A stretch of DNA of 64,000 bases from Salinibacterium sp. G-O1 (GCF_030063305.1 NZ_JASISV010000003.1:300850-364849); one strand, 5' to 3'. Counted from the stretch's first letter, positions 18,089-28,732 are shown. Notes: generated from the sequence alone by a model not told the origin. Made by a program: numbers and translations.

Positions 18089-20169
18089 GGTGTCGGCGCT
18101 ACGACCTCCACCACAACGGGAGCCACGGGGATGACCTCAGCCACAGGCGCCGTGACGGGCGGCTCCGCCGGTACCGGCTCCGCGGGTGGAGTTACTACCG
18201 CTGGAGTTTCTGCCGGCGGAGCCTCGATTGGCGCAGTCTCCGCGGGTGGAGCCTCGGTGGGCGTTGCCTCGGGTGCTGGCGCTGCGGCTGGTTCGGCCGG
18301 TGGCTCCGTCACGACGGCGGCTACCGGCGCCGGCGCTGCGACACCCTCAGTGATCGAGTAGTCGTCTGTCACAAGTTCTCCGTTGGAGAAGATGCTGAGA
18401 CCAAAACTGATCCCGGTGTACCCGGCTGGTATCGGCGGAGTTGTCCATTCGGCCAGTGTCCAGGCGCTCGCAGCTGCAAACCACGGGCTCGAGGTCCAGT
18501 ATTGCCACGACCCCGTTCCGGTTCGTAGGTAGACCGCATACTGGGTCACGACCGTGGAGGTGTACCAGGTGCCGAGGCTGTAGGTACTGCCCTCGCTCGC
18601 TCCTGGGGCACACGACCCGAGGTCGAATGTGGGGAGCAACTTAGCGTCACCTGATACGTAGCTCGTCATGGTGATCTTGTTCGCGACCGACCCTGTGTGT
18701 CCGGGCGATACCGTCGAGAACACTGGGACGTTGTCTCCGTAGCCACCCTGGAACCAGCACTGCGGTTGCCCGTTAGCGCCGGGGGTTTCAAGCCCAGGGT
18801 TCTGCACCTCGGTGACCGGCGAACCTACCGGCCCGTTCACCAGCGGCTTGACGGCCCCGCCAATGACATCGCCCACCGGCATCGTTACCGTATTCATGGT
18901 GGCCGACCGTGGCGCCAACCAGGCGGCGAACTCGGAGAACACGGATTGACTCACCGCGAGCTGGCCGCACGAGGTGGAGCAGACGTTGTGGAACGTGAAC
19001 TGCACCCAGCCTCCTGTGGTCTCGGCGTTGGTCACGGCATCCTTGTAGTCCTGCAGCGTCCACGTGATTTCAGACTGGTCGAGCGCCTTGGTGTAGAACG
19101 GGTTCGACGGGGGTGTCGATTCCGCATAGGCACAGCTTGAGCATCCAAATCGCGACTTTATGTCGCCCAGCATGCGTGCCGAGTTGTAACCACATTCTGC
19201 GACAACCGCCTCAATGGCGGGGGTGCTCTCAGCAAACGGGTACGCGAAGCTGCGCGTTGGGAATCCCCAGTTGGCGAGAGTGACGCGGTCGTTGCACACC
19301 TGCCGCTTTGCCTCGTCGAGGGGAAGTGACGGCAGGTCAGCGTGGGTCACAGTATGACCGGCGATCTCCTGACCGGAACCGGCCAGCCAGAGCAGGTCAG
19401 CCTGCGTGAGGAATCCGGGGACACCGATATTGCCGGATGCCACATAGAACGTTCCACGAATGCCGTTGTTGTTCATGATCGTCGCCCCGGCCAGCTGGTC
19501 GGCGTTGCCATCGTCAAACGTGAGACTCACGATGGTCTGCGGCCGAGGTGATGGTGTCGGCGTTGGGGTCGGAGTCGGCGTCGGGGTTGGCGTTGCCGTC
19601 GGCGTCGGAGTCGGCGTCGGCGTGGGTGTTGGCGTTGCCGTGGGCGTGGGCGTGGGCGTGGGTGTGGGTGTAGGTGTTGGCGTTGGCGTTGGCGTTGGCG
19701 TTGGCGTTGCCGTTGGGGTCGGCGTGGGTGTCGGCGTTGCCGTCGGCGTTGCCGTTGGAGTCGGCGTGGGTGTCGGCGTCGGTGTCGGTGTCGCCGTGGG
19801 TGTCGCCGTCGGTGTCGGCGTTGCCGTCACCGTAGGGGTGGGTGTTGGAGTCGGGTTCTTCGGCGGCTTAGGCGTCTTTTCTGGCTTCGGAGCCTTGGAT
19901 GCCTGCGGGGCCTTCTTGGCTACCGCCTCGACGACCGGTCCTGGCGCAGAAACGACCGGGGCCTCCACCACTGGAGCGGCTGCAGGGGGCAGCGCCTCGG
20001 TCGGAAGGTCCTTCTGCTCTGTCTGATCCTTCGCAGCCGGGGCCGGAGCGGCCGGCGTCGCGACGGGTTGTTCTGCGACGGTGCTGTCGAATGGTAGCCC
20101 TTGGATGCCGGCAACAACGATGGCTATCGCTGCAAGGATCACCGCAACTGGCAATATTTTGCGCTTCAT
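18085..20169 (-). CDS. Secreted polysaccharide deacetylase (CE4/NodB) with Pro-Thr linker and C-terminal binding domain
   Basis: The 694-residue exported protein has an N-terminal signal-anchor helix, an Ala/Pro/Lys-rich region, a Thr-Pro repeat stalk (about residues 106-206) and a NodB deacetylase domain (about 213-430). The deacetylase has SLTFDDG (catalytic and metal Asp), the metal-binding HTVTHADL (H-x3-H), a PFAEST motif and TFHNV. A jelly-roll-like domain (about 440-600) resembling a carbohydrate-binding module follows, then an acidic Pro/Ala tail. It should remove N-acetyl groups from a GlcNAc-containing polymer outside the cell. It is coupled to the downstream lipoprotein and lies 14 bp after glmS, in line with a hexosamine polymer. 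Confidence 0.88.
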   Translation of the reverse strand: MKRKILPVAVILAAIAIVVAGIQGLPFDSTVAEQPVATPAAPAPAAKDQTEQKDLPTEALPPAAAPVVEAPVVSAPGPVVEAVAKKAPQASKAPKPEKTPKPPKNPTPTPTPTVTATPTPTATPTATPTPTPTPTPTPTATPTATPTPTPTPTATPTPTPTPTPTPTPTPTPTPTPTATPTPTPTPTPTPTATPTPTPTPTPTPTPSPRPQTIVSLTFDDGNADQLAGATIMNNNGIRGTFYVASGNIGVPGFLTQADLLWLAGSGQEIAGHTVTHADLPSLPLDEAKRQVCNDRVTLANWGFPTRSFAYPFAESTPAIEAVVAECGYNSARMLGDIKSRFGCSSCAYAESTPPSNPFYTKALDQSEITWTLQDYKDAVTNAETTGGWVQFTFHNVCSTSCGQLAVSQSVFSEFAAWLAPRSATMNTVTMPVGDVIGGAVKPLVNGPVGSPVTEVQNPGLETPGANGQPQCWFQGGYGDNVPVFSTVSPGHTGSVANKITMTSYVSGDAKLLPTFDLGSCAPGASEGSTYSLGTWYTSTVVTQYAVYLRTGTGSWQYWTSSPWFAAASAWTLAEWTTPPIPAGYTGISFGLSIFSNGELVTDDYSITEGVAAPAPVAAVVTEPPAEPAAAPAPEATPTEAPPAETAPIEAPPAETPAVVTPPAEPVPAEPPVTAPVAEVIPVAPVVVEVVAPTP
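19552..19854 (-). repeat. Hexanucleotide-type repeat encoding a Thr-Pro stalk
   Basis: About 300 bp of imperfect 6-bp units (plus strand GTxGGx) encode about 100 alternating Thr-Pro residues with scattered Ala-Thr units inside the deacetylase. The unit length is a multiple of three, so copy changes would alter stalk length without shifting the frame. Confidence 0.9.
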
Positions 20170-20183
20170 TTTCCTGTTTCTTT

Positions 20184-21995
20184 CTAGTCGACGGTGACGG
20201 ATTTAGCGAGGTTTCGGGGCTTATCTACATCCCGACCGAGAGCGAGTGCCAACTCTCGGGCAAGTACCTGCATCGGAATTACTGACTCGAGGGGCCCCCA
20301 CTGATCCATCCCGCCGGCCAACGGCAAGTCGATGCTGCGACCGAGCGCGGGAATGGTGCTGCCTGATGACCCGATGCGGATCACACGGCCGCCGCGCGCT
20401 TCGACCTCTGCGACGTTGCCTCGCAGCCGGCGATCGTCGTTGTCGACCACGATGACCGGGGTCCCTGACTCGACGAGAGCGAGCGGGCCGTGCTTCAACT
20501 CGCCGGCGGGGTAAGCCTCGGCCCAGCGATAGGTGAGCTCCTTGAGCTTCAGAGCACCCTCCTCGGCGAAGGTGACACCGGGGCCGCGGCCAAGAAAGAG
20601 GAAACCACTTGCTGAGACAAGGTCCCCGACGAGAGAGGGAATGACATCCTTCGACACGACGAGCGCCTGCGCGAGCATGTCCGGAAGGTGGCGGAGGTCA
20701 TCCGCGAGCTCCCTGGCGCGAGATCGATCGAGGCGCCCCTGGGCTACGAGGGCAGAGAGCGCGACGCATACCCCGGTGATCACCTGCGCGGTGAAGGTCT
20801 TGGTGGCGGCGACCCCGATCTCCGGCCCGGCTTGGCACGTGACGACCGAGTCGGATCGACGCGCCAACGATGAGTGCGGATTGTTGGTGACAGCGAGCAT
20901 CGAGGCGCCGAAGGTCTGCACATGATCGACCGCACGCATGATGTCTGCGGTCTCTCCCGATTGACTGAACACGAGCACGAGCGTTCCCGGTTCGATGACA
21001 GCGCTCACCGCCTCGCTGGCGACAAGCGACCGGTGCGACAAGCCGCCCAGGCGCCCGAACGCCTGGGCGACGACGGCAGCCGCGTTTAGGGATGTTCCGC
21101 AACCGATAACCGCGATGCGCTCGAAAGCGGGCCCATCCAGATTTCTCCACAGAGATCCGGTGGGTATGCCGTTGGCGAGCTCATCAAGAATGCGAGCAGC
21201 TACCTCGGGCTGCTCATCGATCTCTGCATGCATGTAGTCCGGATGCCCGTCGAGGCCACCCTGACGCGTCGAACGATCCGCGCTCCATAGCCGGGGTGGC
21301 TGTGGAGCGGCTCCGCTCCTGATCCACACCGGCTCGGCGGCAAGTTCGACGATGTCACCATCGTCCAACGCCTGGAACTGGTCGACCCAGTCGCCGATCG
21401 CAGAGACATCGCTGGCAAAGAACACGCCGTGCGCGGAGTGGCCCAACAGCAACGGTGAACCGTGCGCGGTACCCACCACCCGGCCGTCCCGACTGTCCAT
21501 CGCGACCATCGCCCACGTCCCTGCCAGCTTGAGCACGATCGCTTGCATCGCCTTGTTCAGGTCTTTCCCGGTTTCCAGCTCATTTTCGAGCAGGTGACTG
21601 ATGACCTCGGAATCCACGGCGGAGGCGAACTCGTGCCCGCCAGCGGAAAGCTCGTGGCGCAGCTCATCCGCATTCTCAATGATGCCGTTGTGCACGACCG
21701 CAACCCGGCCGGTGCAATCCAGATGAGGATGCGCGTTGGCCATAGTCACGGCACCGTGGGTCGCCCAGCGGGTGTGCCCGATGCCGATCCCGCCGAGTGG
21801 CTGGCCCGACCACCCGTCGACCATGTTCGCGAGATCATCCACCCGGTTGACCGAGCGGATGACGGCTGTGGAGCCGCCCGAGGTCAGCACCGCGACCCCG
21901 ATGGAGTCATAGCCGCGGTACTCCAACAGCCTCAGCCCGCGCACCAGAAACGGCGCCGCCGGCGACGCTGTTCGACACGCGATGATGCCGCACAT
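20184..21995 (-). CDS. glmS: Glutamine-fructose-6-phosphate aminotransferase (isomerising)
   Basis: The 603-residue cytoplasmic enzyme makes glucosamine 6-phosphate, the first step to UDP-GlcNAc. It has an N-terminal class II glutaminase domain beginning MCGIIAC, with Cys2 as the nucleophile after Met removal, followed by [13 protein letters not shown] and the HNGIIEN segment. Two SIS domains follow, with [14 protein letters not shown] and a LGRGP motif, and the end reads LAKSVTVD as expected. ATG 21995 is chosen over the in-frame TTG at 21998 so that Cys is residue 2. The ATG overlaps the stop of the epimerase gene (TGATG). Its place among sugar-nucleotide genes suggests a pathway-dedicated copy. 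Confidence 0.95.
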   Translation of the reverse strand: MCGIIACRTASPAAPFLVRGLRLLEYRGYDSIGVAVLTSGGSTAVIRSVNRVDDLANMVDGWSGQPLGGIGIGHTRWATHGAVTMANAHPHLDCTGRVAVVHNGIIENADELRHELSAGGHEFASAVDSEVISHLLENELETGKDLNKAMQAIVLKLAGTWAMVAMDSRDGRVVGTAHGSPLLLGHSAHGVFFASDVSAIGDWVDQFQALDDGDIVELAAEPVWIRSGAAPQPPRLWSADRSTRQGGLDGHPDYMHAEIDEQPEVAARILDELANGIPTGSLWRNLDGPAFERIAVIGCGTSLNAAAVVAQAFGRLGGLSHRSLVASEAVSAVIEPGTLVLVFSQSGETADIMRAVDHVQTFGASMLAVTNNPHSSLARRSDSVVTCQAGPEIGVAATKTFTAQVITGVCVALSALVAQGRLDRSRARELADDLRHLPDMLAQALVVSKDVIPSLVGDLVSASGFLFLGRGPGVTFAEEGALKLKELTYRWAEAYPAGELKHGPLALVESGTPVIVVDNDDRRLRGNVAEVEARGGRVIRIGSSGSTIPALGRSIDLPLAGGMDQWGPLESVIPMQVLARELALALGRDVDKPRNLAKSVTVD

Positions 21996-23008
21996 CAAGC
22001 ACCCACTGCGGGGATCCGGCCGCTCAGGTAGTTCATGACGCCGAGGATGATCTCGTCGATGCTCGTGGTCGGCTCGAATCCGATCACAGAGCGGGCGCGA
22101 GAATTGTCGGGAACCCGCCGTCGCATGTCTTCGAACCCAGCGGAATATGCCTCCTCGTAGGGAACCAGCCTGATCTCGCTTTCGCTCCCAGCGAGATGGA
22201 TGATGCGCTCGGCGAGCTCGAAGATCGAGATCTCGTGCGCGCCGCCCAGGTTAAAGGCACGCCCGACCGTTTCAGGATTTTCCTGGATCCTGATCATCGC
22301 GGGCACGACATCCTGCACGGCCGAGAAGCACCGGGTCTGCATGCCGTCGCCGTAGACGGTCAATGGTTCACCGCGCATCGCCTGACCGACGAGCTGGGGC
22401 ACGACCATTCCGTAGCGTCCGGTCTGGCGCGGACCGACGGTGTTGAAGAGCCTCACAATCGAGACTGACAACCCGAATTCGGTGAAATACGCGTGCGCGA
22501 ACGCCTCGTCGATGCCTTTGGCCGCCGCATAGGTCCACCGCGACAGCAGCGGTGAGCCAAGAATGCGGTCGGAGTCCTCGTTGAGGCTGTCCGAGGTGTT
22601 TTTGCCATAGATTTCGCTGGTGGAGGCGAGCAGCAACTGAGCACCGTGGGCGAGGCATGCATCGAGCACGTTCTCCGTCCCGTGGATGTTCGTGCGCAGG
22701 CCCGCGAGGGGCTCATCGACGATCAGGCGAACGCCGACGGCCGCCGCCAGATGAAACACCCGGTCTGCACCATCGATCAGCTGATCGAGCGTCTGGCGGT
22801 CGAGAATGGATCCGTCGACAATCGTGAGCGTGCCACCATCGTCGGAGTCGCTGACGGCCTTGGCGTCGTCGAGGTTTCGCGCGTCTCCCGTCGACATATT
22901 GTCGAGTGTGACCACATCGTCACCAGCGGCGAGCAGGCGTTCGATCAGATGGCTGCCAATGAAGCCTGCGCCGCCGGTGACGACAGTTTTTGTTTGATGG
23001 GCGTTCAT
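21995..23008 (-). CDS. NAD-dependent nucleotide-sugar epimerase/dehydratase
   Basis: The 337-residue extended-SDR protein has the Rossmann [10 protein letters not shown] motif (residues 11-20), a STSEIYG segment and the catalytic YAAAK motif (Tyr and Lys near 160-164). A sugar-nucleotide C-terminal domain contains RCFSAVQDV and an RVPD-like end. The Ser/Thr-Ser-Glu pattern is shared by UDP-glucuronate decarboxylases and 4-epimerases, so the exact reaction is open. The start overlaps the stop of the 6-dehydrogenase gene (TGATG) and its stop overlaps the glmS start, so the three are made as a unit. Confidence 0.87.
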   Translation of the reverse strand: MNAHQTKTVVTGGAGFIGSHLIERLLAAGDDVVTLDNMSTGDARNLDDAKAVSDSDDGGTLTIVDGSILDRQTLDQLIDGADRVFHLAAAVGVRLIVDEPLAGLRTNIHGTENVLDACLAHGAQLLLASTSEIYGKNTSDSLNEDSDRILGSPLLSRWTYAAAKGIDEAFAHAYFTEFGLSVSIVRLFNTVGPRQTGRYGMVVPQLVGQAMRGEPLTVYGDGMQTRCFSAVQDVVPAMIRIQENPETVGRAFNLGGAHEISIFELAERIIHLAGSESEIRLVPYEEAYSAGFEDMRRRVPDNSRARSVIGFEPTTSIDEIILGVMNYLSGRIPAVGA

Positions 23009-24381
23009 CAGAGGAGGATCCGTCTCGGAATGCTCAACTCGCGGTAGGTCGTATCCAGCACCATCGCGCTGGGACTGATCCAGGAGAGATCGGCCCAGTC
23101 GTGCTTGGTGTGGATGATCACCAGATCTGCATTGAACGACGACGGATCTGACGTCGCTGTGAGAATGCCGCCCCCGGGCATGCGAATCGAGGGGATCAAT
23201 GCATCGACATACGCAACCTCGGCACCGTGATCCCGAAGGCCGGCGAGAATTTCGATAGCGGGCGACTCACGCAGGTCCGCGACGTTGGGCTTGTACGCAA
23301 CACCCACCACGACGACCCGCGCGCCGACCAAACCGCGTCCGGCATCTGACAGGACGTCTCGAGCACGATCAACCACCCGGCCGGGTCGACCAGCGATCTC
23401 GGTCATCGCCTGGCGAATCATCGGCGCCTCGACATGCTTCGTCTTGAGCTGCCAGAGCAGATAGTGCGGGTCGCACGGAATGCAATGCCCCCCTACCCCT
23501 GGCCCCGGCATGAACCTCATGAAGCCATACGGCTTCGTGGATGCCGCGTCGATCACCTCGGTGATCGGGAGGTCGAGCGCGCGGCAGATATCGGCGAACT
23601 CGTTGGCGAGCGCGATATTCACTGCCCTGAATGTGTTCTCCAGCAATTTGGTCATCTCGGCCGCAGCAAGGGAATGCACGACGTGGACGCTGCGTGCATA
23701 TCGCTTCAGCAGCGCCTCTGCTCTTACTTCACATTCCGGCGTCGTACCGCCGACGACCCTAGGTACGTCGTCGTGTGAGACTGCGGCGTTTCCTGGGTCG
23801 ATTCGCTCGGGGCTGAACGCGACGTAGAGATCGCGGCCGGCTTCGAGTCCGCGCTTCGACAAGGCGTCGACGATCAGGTCCTGAGTGCATCCGACATAGG
23901 TTGTCGAGGTGAGCAGGATGAGCTGGCCCTCGACCGCGTTTGCCACCACCATCGCGCAGGCCGCCCGCAGAATCGTCAGATCGGGGACGAGGTGTTCGTC
24001 AACGGGGGTCGGCACACAAATGATCACGGATTCGGCTCGGGCGAGCAATTCCTCATCTGCAGTGAGCACGAAGCCGGGATGGTCGAGGGCTGAGAGTAGC
24101 CGCGTCCGGTCGTCATCGAGCAGGTCTGCGGAATGAGCCCGGATGGTATCGATGCGCTGTGCGGAATTGTCGAGCGCCAAAACGCGGCTGCCGGCGTGGT
24201 GAAATGCGAGAGCAGTGGGAAGGCCGACGTACCCGAGACCCACGATCGCGACGTCATAGTCGAAGTCGATCTGCACGGGCACGGTTGGCGTTCCGAGTTG
24301 GGCGCTGGGTAGTGCGGGAGCGAAAGCCGTTCGAGGTGCGCGGGTGATCACGGGCATTCTTGTTGCATCTGTGGTCGTCAC
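23008..24381 (-). CDS. Nucleotide-sugar 6-dehydrogenase (UDP-glucose / UDP-GlcNAc / UDP-ManNAc type)
   Basis: The 457-residue enzyme oxidises a UDP-sugar C6 to the uronic acid with two NAD+. It has the Rossmann VGLGYVGLP motif (about residues 46-54), the VPTPVD motif, FSPERIDPGN, LLENTFRAVNIAL and the catalytic Cys in GGHCIPCDPHYL, plus the C-terminal NAD-linked domain VVGVAYKPNVADLRESP. The CIPCDP form is closest to the WbpA/TviB (UDP-HexNAc) group. The long open frame to 24552 is ignored because GTG 24381 has AGGAGA five bases upstream. It leads the operon with the epimerase, glmS, deacetylase and lipoprotein. Confidence 0.9.
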   Translation of the reverse strand: MTTTDATRMPVITRAPRTAFAPALPSAQLGTPTVPVQIDFDYDVAIVGLGYVGLPTALAFHHAGSRVLALDNSAQRIDTIRAHSADLLDDDRTRLLSALDHPGFVLTADEELLARAESVIICVPTPVDEHLVPDLTILRAACAMVVANAVEGQLILLTSTTYVGCTQDLIVDALSKRGLEAGRDLYVAFSPERIDPGNAAVSHDDVPRVVGGTTPECEVRAEALLKRYARSVHVVHSLAAAEMTKLLENTFRAVNIALANEFADICRALDLPITEVIDAASTKPYGFMRFMPGPGVGGHCIPCDPHYLLWQLKTKHVEAPMIRQAMTEIAGRPGRVVDRARDVLSDAGRGLVGARVVVVGVAYKPNVADLRESPAIEILAGLRDHGAEVAYVDALIPSIRMPGGGILTATSDPSSFNADLVIIHTKHDWADLSWISPSAMVLDTTYRELSIPRRILL

Positions 24382-24629
24382 AGTGTCTCCTGAAAGAGTT
24401 GGGGACGTCAGCCGCGGGGGCGCTGACGGACCGTTCGGGGGATTCGGGAACTCCACTGTCGAACTGTCAGCGCGGCCGGTCAAGCGATCGCAGGCTCGTG
24501 TGCGGGTCGACCCGCACTTCTCGCGGGTCGGTGTGGTTAACCGCATCGACACTGCGGTTCCTCTGCGGAAGTGGCTGGTGACACGTCCGATTCGGGCACT
24601 ACCGTTGGCTCGGAGGGAGCAAAGACCAG
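24382..24629. promoter_or_regulatory. Divergent promoter region between the 6-dehydrogenase operon and the GT2 synthase
   Basis: The 248-bp gap between divergent genes contains the ribosome-binding sites of both (AGGAGA on the minus strand near 24387-24392; GGAGGGAG near 24613-24620). No clear operator or strong promoter pair could be read. Confidence 0.4.
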
Positions 24630-25901
24630 ATGACCACCTTCATCATTGCTGTGCTCGTTGTCGTGGGCATCAATACCCTCGTGTGGACGTCTGTCGGCAT
24701 GATGAGAGTCATGACGGCGTGGCTTCAGCGACAGCCGGAGGTGGCACCGAACGTTCCGACGCGCAACGATGTGGCGGTGATCGTCGCCGCTCACAACGAA
24801 GAGCTCGTCATTGCGACCACGATCCGCTCCGCGGCCGCCCTGCTGCCGTTAGAGAACATCTTTGTGGTGTCCGACGGCTCAACCGACCTGACCAGTGAGA
24901 TCGCGATGGATGCTGGGGCTACCGTGCTCGACCTTCATCCGAACCGTGGCAAGGCCGGGGCGCTGTCGACGCTGATCAAAGAATTCGACCTCGCCTCGCG
25001 GTTCGAGGTGGTGCTGTTGCTCGATGCCGACACCCAGCTCGCTCCCGATTATTTCGATACCGGGCTACCGCTGTTCAGTGATGACGGTGTCGTGGCGGTC
25101 GCCGGCAGGGCGACCAGCCTGCCCGAGGTTGCCGAAACATCCCTCATCGGTCGCATCCTGGTGGCCTACCGCGAGCGTGTGTACGTCACAGTGCAGTACC
25201 TTCACAAATTTGGGCAGGCCGCCCGGGGCGCCAACGTGGTGTCAATCGTGCCGGGTTTCGCAAGCATGTATCGAAGCAGAATCCTGTCTGAGATCGATAT
25301 CGATGCGCCAGGGCTGACCATCGAGGACTACAACATGACCTTCGAGGTGCATGCCAAAAAACTCGGAAGAATCGCGTTCCACCCCAGGGCGGCAATCGCG
25401 CTTACCCAGGATCCGGCGACGATGCTCGACTATACGAAACAGATCAGTCGCTGGAGCCTCGGCATGTGGCAGACGGTTCGCCGCCACGGGATGCACGTCG
25501 GCAGGTTCTGGACGGCGCTGTTCTTCTTCGTTCTCGAACTGATCGTCTCCAGCGTGGTGATGCTGCTCTTCGTTCCCCTGGTCGCGACGCTGCTGACGCT
25601 GGTCGTCGTCGATTCGCTGGACGGTGCGGCGCCCACCATCGCCTCGTTGACCGTGGCGGCAATCCCGCCCCTCGCTGTGTTGCTCGGAGTCTTCGTGCCT
25701 GACTACCTCATGACCGTTTTTGCCGCGATCGTGTCGCGCAAGCCAGAGATGCTCGTGCTGGGGCTGGCGTTCCTAGCCCTGCGGATCGTGGACTCCTTTA
25801 TTTGCCTGCGCGCCCTCGGGCGGGCATTCAGCCACTCCACGTCGGGCACGTGGACCAGCCCCAGCCGCCGGTCGGTGACTGCGGCGGCTTCCGCAACCTA
25901 A
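24630..25901 (+). CDS. Processive family 2 glycosyltransferase (membrane polysaccharide synthase)
   Basis: The 423-residue protein has an N-terminal transmembrane helix (residues 2-24), a GT2 catalytic domain and about four C-terminal helices (about 295-405). The catalytic domain shows VIVAAHNEE, the DGSTDLT motif, the DADTQL metal-binding motif, the acceptor TIEDYNMT motif and QISRW (QxxRW). This is the layout of processive synthases such as hyaluronan, chitin-oligomer and poly-GlcNAc synthases. With GlmS, a uronic-acid-forming dehydrogenase and an extracellular deacetylase next door, it probably polymerises a hexosamine-containing polymer. The 3' end overlaps the convergent regulator gene by 4 bp. 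Confidence 0.9.
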   Translation: MTTFIIAVLVVVGINTLVWTSVGMMRVMTAWLQRQPEVAPNVPTRNDVAVIVAAHNEELVIATTIRSAAALLPLENIFVVSDGSTDLTSEIAMDAGATVLDLHPNRGKAGALSTLIKEFDLASRFEVVLLLDADTQLAPDYFDTGLPLFSDDGVVAVAGRATSLPEVAETSLIGRILVAYRERVYVTVQYLHKFGQAARGANVVSIVPGFASMYRSRILSEIDIDAPGLTIEDYNMTFEVHAKKLGRIAFHPRAAIALTQDPATMLDYTKQISRWSLGMWQTVRRHGMHVGRFWTALFFFVLELIVSSVVMLLFVPLVATLLTLVVVDSLDGAAPTIASLTVAAIPPLAVLLGVFVPDYLMTVFAAIVSRKPEMLVLGLAFLALRIVDSFICLRALGRAFSHSTSGTWTSPSRRSVTAAASAT

Positions 25902-28546
25902 GACATCATGGAGACGAGGTGCGAACGTGAGCTGGCGCCGACGCTTCGATAGATGTGGGTGAGCCGCGCCTCCACTGTCCGCAGCGAGATGAAGAGTTCT
26001 GCCGCAATCTCTTTATTGCGGTATCCCTTCAACACCAGCTCCACCACCGCCCGCTCGTCTACGTGCAGCCCCGCCAGCATCGGCCAGGCCTCCGCCGCCA
26101 CCGTGTCGGGGGTGAGTGCGGTAATCATGGCTGTGACCTTCCTCACCCAGGCGCGCGCACCGGCAGTCTCGAATGCGTCCAGCGCCGCACTCAGCGGCTC
26201 ACTGGCATCAATCGCGCGACCCATCGCGAGCAGTCGCGATGCCTTCGCGGTGTGGATTCGGGCGATTTGGATGAGGGAATCGCCTGGCCTGAGTGAGTTC
26301 AGCGCGTCATCGAAGAGAAGGAGGGCGGAATTGTTGTCGTCGGTGATCAGCGCGGTCGTATGTGACAGCGCCACCCTGGCCCACCGAGAGGGATGGTTGT
26401 GCGCCTTACGAGCGAAATTGTCGTGCACGGCCCGTGCTTCGCGCCGGCGTCCAGCCAGAAGGTGCACCTCCACGAGGTCGGGAGCGTGCCGAACGAGGGC
26501 CGGGTGCTCGAACTGACCGTCGATGATGTGCGCCATCATGAGCGCTCGGCGCGAACCCTCGACGTCTCCGTCGATCAGACCGATCTCACCCCTCAGGGTG
26601 AGCAGGCTCGCCGCCAGCGCGGGACTTCTGTCGCGGCGGTTGCCGTCCAGCTCGGCAGCGATGATCGACAGAGCCTCGGGAAGTCGATCTTCGGCGTAGG
26701 CGAGCCACGAGTCGAGGTACGAGTGGAACGCGGCGCGGGCGCCCGGGATGCATTGTGCCTTCCACTCGACGATCGTGGTGCACGCCGCAGCGAACTCGCC
26801 AGACCTGATGTCGGCGTCGGCCAGTAGGTAGCGCGCGGCATCCGCCCAGACCGGTTGAGGTCGGCGATTCAGGACGATCGCGCACAGCCGACTCGCTTCG
26901 AAATGCTCCTCGCGCATGGTGTGCGCGCGTGCATCGATCAGCAGGTCGATGGTCGGCAGGGAAGCGAGTCTGTCGGCTGCATGACGCGTTTTCGGCTTCT
27001 CATCGTCGCTCCCCAACCCATCGGTGGCTGCCACGAGCTCGTTGGCGAGGTCGCACACGCTACGTGCCCGGCCGGAGGGCGGGCTCTCCATGCCATCTGC
27101 GCGCGTGAGCAGCTTGCGCGCTGTCGGCAATTCCCAGCGCAATGCCCGGCACAGTGCCGCCACCGCGAGCACTGTTGCGGTTTCCGCGGGGAACTTCGCC
27201 GAGTACATCGCCTCCCAGGCGTCGAGGTCGTTATCGGGCAAGTGCTGGTCATCCATGAAATCGATGAGAAGACGTAGCAGAGTCAGCTTGAGGTGAACAC
27301 TGTCGCTGCTGGTGATGTTCAGACCGCCCGTGGCATAGCGGGTGGCGAGGGCCAACTCGCCCCGCTCAAACAAGACTCGCGCGAGCTCAGAGATGCCTGT
27401 GAGCTCTGTCCGCCCGTTGCCATTGAGGGTGAGTGCGCGGTCTGCGAATTCGATCGCGACTCGGGTCGACCCCTCCCGCACGAACGACACTGCTGCAGAC
27501 AGCAATCGATCCACCATTTCGGGGTCGGCCGGCCCGAAGCTCTGGTGCCACAGAGCACAGCGTGACGACGCCCCCTCGGCTTCCGCGAGATGCAGCTCGC
27601 GCCGCGCCCTGGACGTCATCGACCAGTAGACGTGTGACCGCAGTAGCGGCCTCTTGACCTTCACCTCGCGCCCTCGCACCTCGACGATGCCGAGAAAAAT
27701 CAGATCCTGCAATGCGTCTTCATCGCTGACCCCACCGCGGGTCGCCGTGCTGACATCCAGCATCGGCGCAGCAGAGAGCCGTTCGAGCAACAGCAATTGG
27801 GCTGGTGTGAGGGTGGGCAAGACCGCTCGTGCGTACGCTCGGGCCGTCGCGCCGGGAGTGAGAGGCAGTGTCAGAGGATGAAGACCCTCAAGCTGCTCGA
27901 TCGAAAGCCCCTTCAGGCTTTCGAGAATGGCGCGGGGGTTTCGCTCTGTCTGGGCAACCACAATGCCGAGGGTGCCCGTCGGGCGGCAGTCCGGCCGTGC
28001 AGCAAGCGCGAGGTCGAGTGCCATCTGCCGGTTTAGTGGATCGAGGCGCAGGCGCGGCAGTCCGCCGAACTGGCCGCCGGTGTCTGCGCCGGTGGATGTA
28101 GCGACGAACCTAATGCCGGTGCCGCCCAGCCTGCCCACCATGAAGCCGACGAGCATTTGGCTCGCTTCATCCATGGCGTCAATGTCGTCGACGAGAAGCA
28201 GCATGGGTGGAAGCGCGAGTGCGCGAATGAGCGACAGGATTTCTCTGGCGGCGGCGAACAACTGGCCGGGTTCCATCGTTGAGAGAGTGACATTCGTTCC
28301 GATGTCGAGCACCTTGGAGCTATTGATCGCGGCGAGGACAGTAAAGAATCCGGAGAGCGGCCACCCGGCGTCTGCCGGGTTGATGCGGAGAAGAACGGCC
28401 TCAATTCCGGATTCTTCCTCCGCTGCCTCGAGCAGCCTGGTCTTGCCGACGCCCACATCGCCCAGCACGAGCAGAGCACTCTCATGGGGAGATGAGCTCA
28501 TGTGGGCTATCTGATCGAGCTCGGCCCTGCGGCCGATCACCTTCAC
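25898..28546 (-). CDS. Large ATP-binding LuxR-family regulator (LAL type)
   Basis: The 882-residue regulator has an N-terminal AAA/STAND ATPase domain with Walker A GDVGVGKTRL (about residues 28-37) and Walker B MLLLVDDIDAMD. A long helical, TPR-like middle region (about 330-800) follows, then a C-terminal LuxR helix-turn-helix with ERAVVELVLKGYRNKEIAAEL and SLRTVEARLTHIYRSVG. LAL proteins are actinobacterial activators that sense small ligands. A consensus-like promoter lies about 190 bp upstream (28733-28761). It abuts the polysaccharide block and is the natural candidate to control it, but this is inference. Confidence 0.9.
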   Translation of the reverse strand: MKVIGRRAELDQIAHMSSSPHESALLVLGDVGVGKTRLLEAAEEESGIEAVLLRINPADAGWPLSGFFTVLAAINSSKVLDIGTNVTLSTMEPGQLFAAAREILSLIRALALPPMLLLVDDIDAMDEASQMLVGFMVGRLGGTGIRFVATSTGADTGGQFGGLPRLRLDPLNRQMALDLALAARPDCRPTGTLGIVVAQTERNPRAILESLKGLSIEQLEGLHPLTLPLTPGATARAYARAVLPTLTPAQLLLLERLSAAPMLDVSTATRGGVSDEDALQDLIFLGIVEVRGREVKVKRPLLRSHVYWSMTSRARRELHLAEAEGASSRCALWHQSFGPADPEMVDRLLSAAVSFVREGSTRVAIEFADRALTLNGNGRTELTGISELARVLFERGELALATRYATGGLNITSSDSVHLKLTLLRLLIDFMDDQHLPDNDLDAWEAMYSAKFPAETATVLAVAALCRALRWELPTARKLLTRADGMESPPSGRARSVCDLANELVAATDGLGSDDEKPKTRHAADRLASLPTIDLLIDARAHTMREEHFEASRLCAIVLNRRPQPVWADAARYLLADADIRSGEFAAACTTIVEWKAQCIPGARAAFHSYLDSWLAYAEDRLPEALSIIAAELDGNRRDRSPALAASLLTLRGEIGLIDGDVEGSRRALMMAHIIDGQFEHPALVRHAPDLVEVHLLAGRRREARAVHDNFARKAHNHPSRWARVALSHTTALITDDNNSALLLFDDALNSLRPGDSLIQIARIHTAKASRLLAMGRAIDASEPLSAALDAFETAGARAWVRKVTAMITALTPDTVAAEAWPMLAGLHVDERAVVELVLKGYRNKEIAAELFISLRTVEARLTHIYRSVGASSRSHLVSMMS

Positions 28547-28732
28547 GGCGGCACCAGCTATCCGCAGAATTCGGCGAGCGAGCTTTCACGGGATTGATCG
28601 CATCGCGAAAGTGGGCGAGTGACAGCGCTGCTGAAGCGCGTGCTGTTGTGCTGGGGTCGACGGAACATGCGACCAATCCTTGATTCGGGGCGAGGAGGTT
28701 GCGGGTGGGTAATTATGCGATTTCCTCAACCC

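Noticed and set aside
19460..20026. Plus-strand frame encoding a Gly-Val repeat protein (elastin-like)
   Set aside because: It is the complement of the Thr-Pro stalk of the deacetylase and shares no start signal; the deacetylase frame continues on both sides with real domains.
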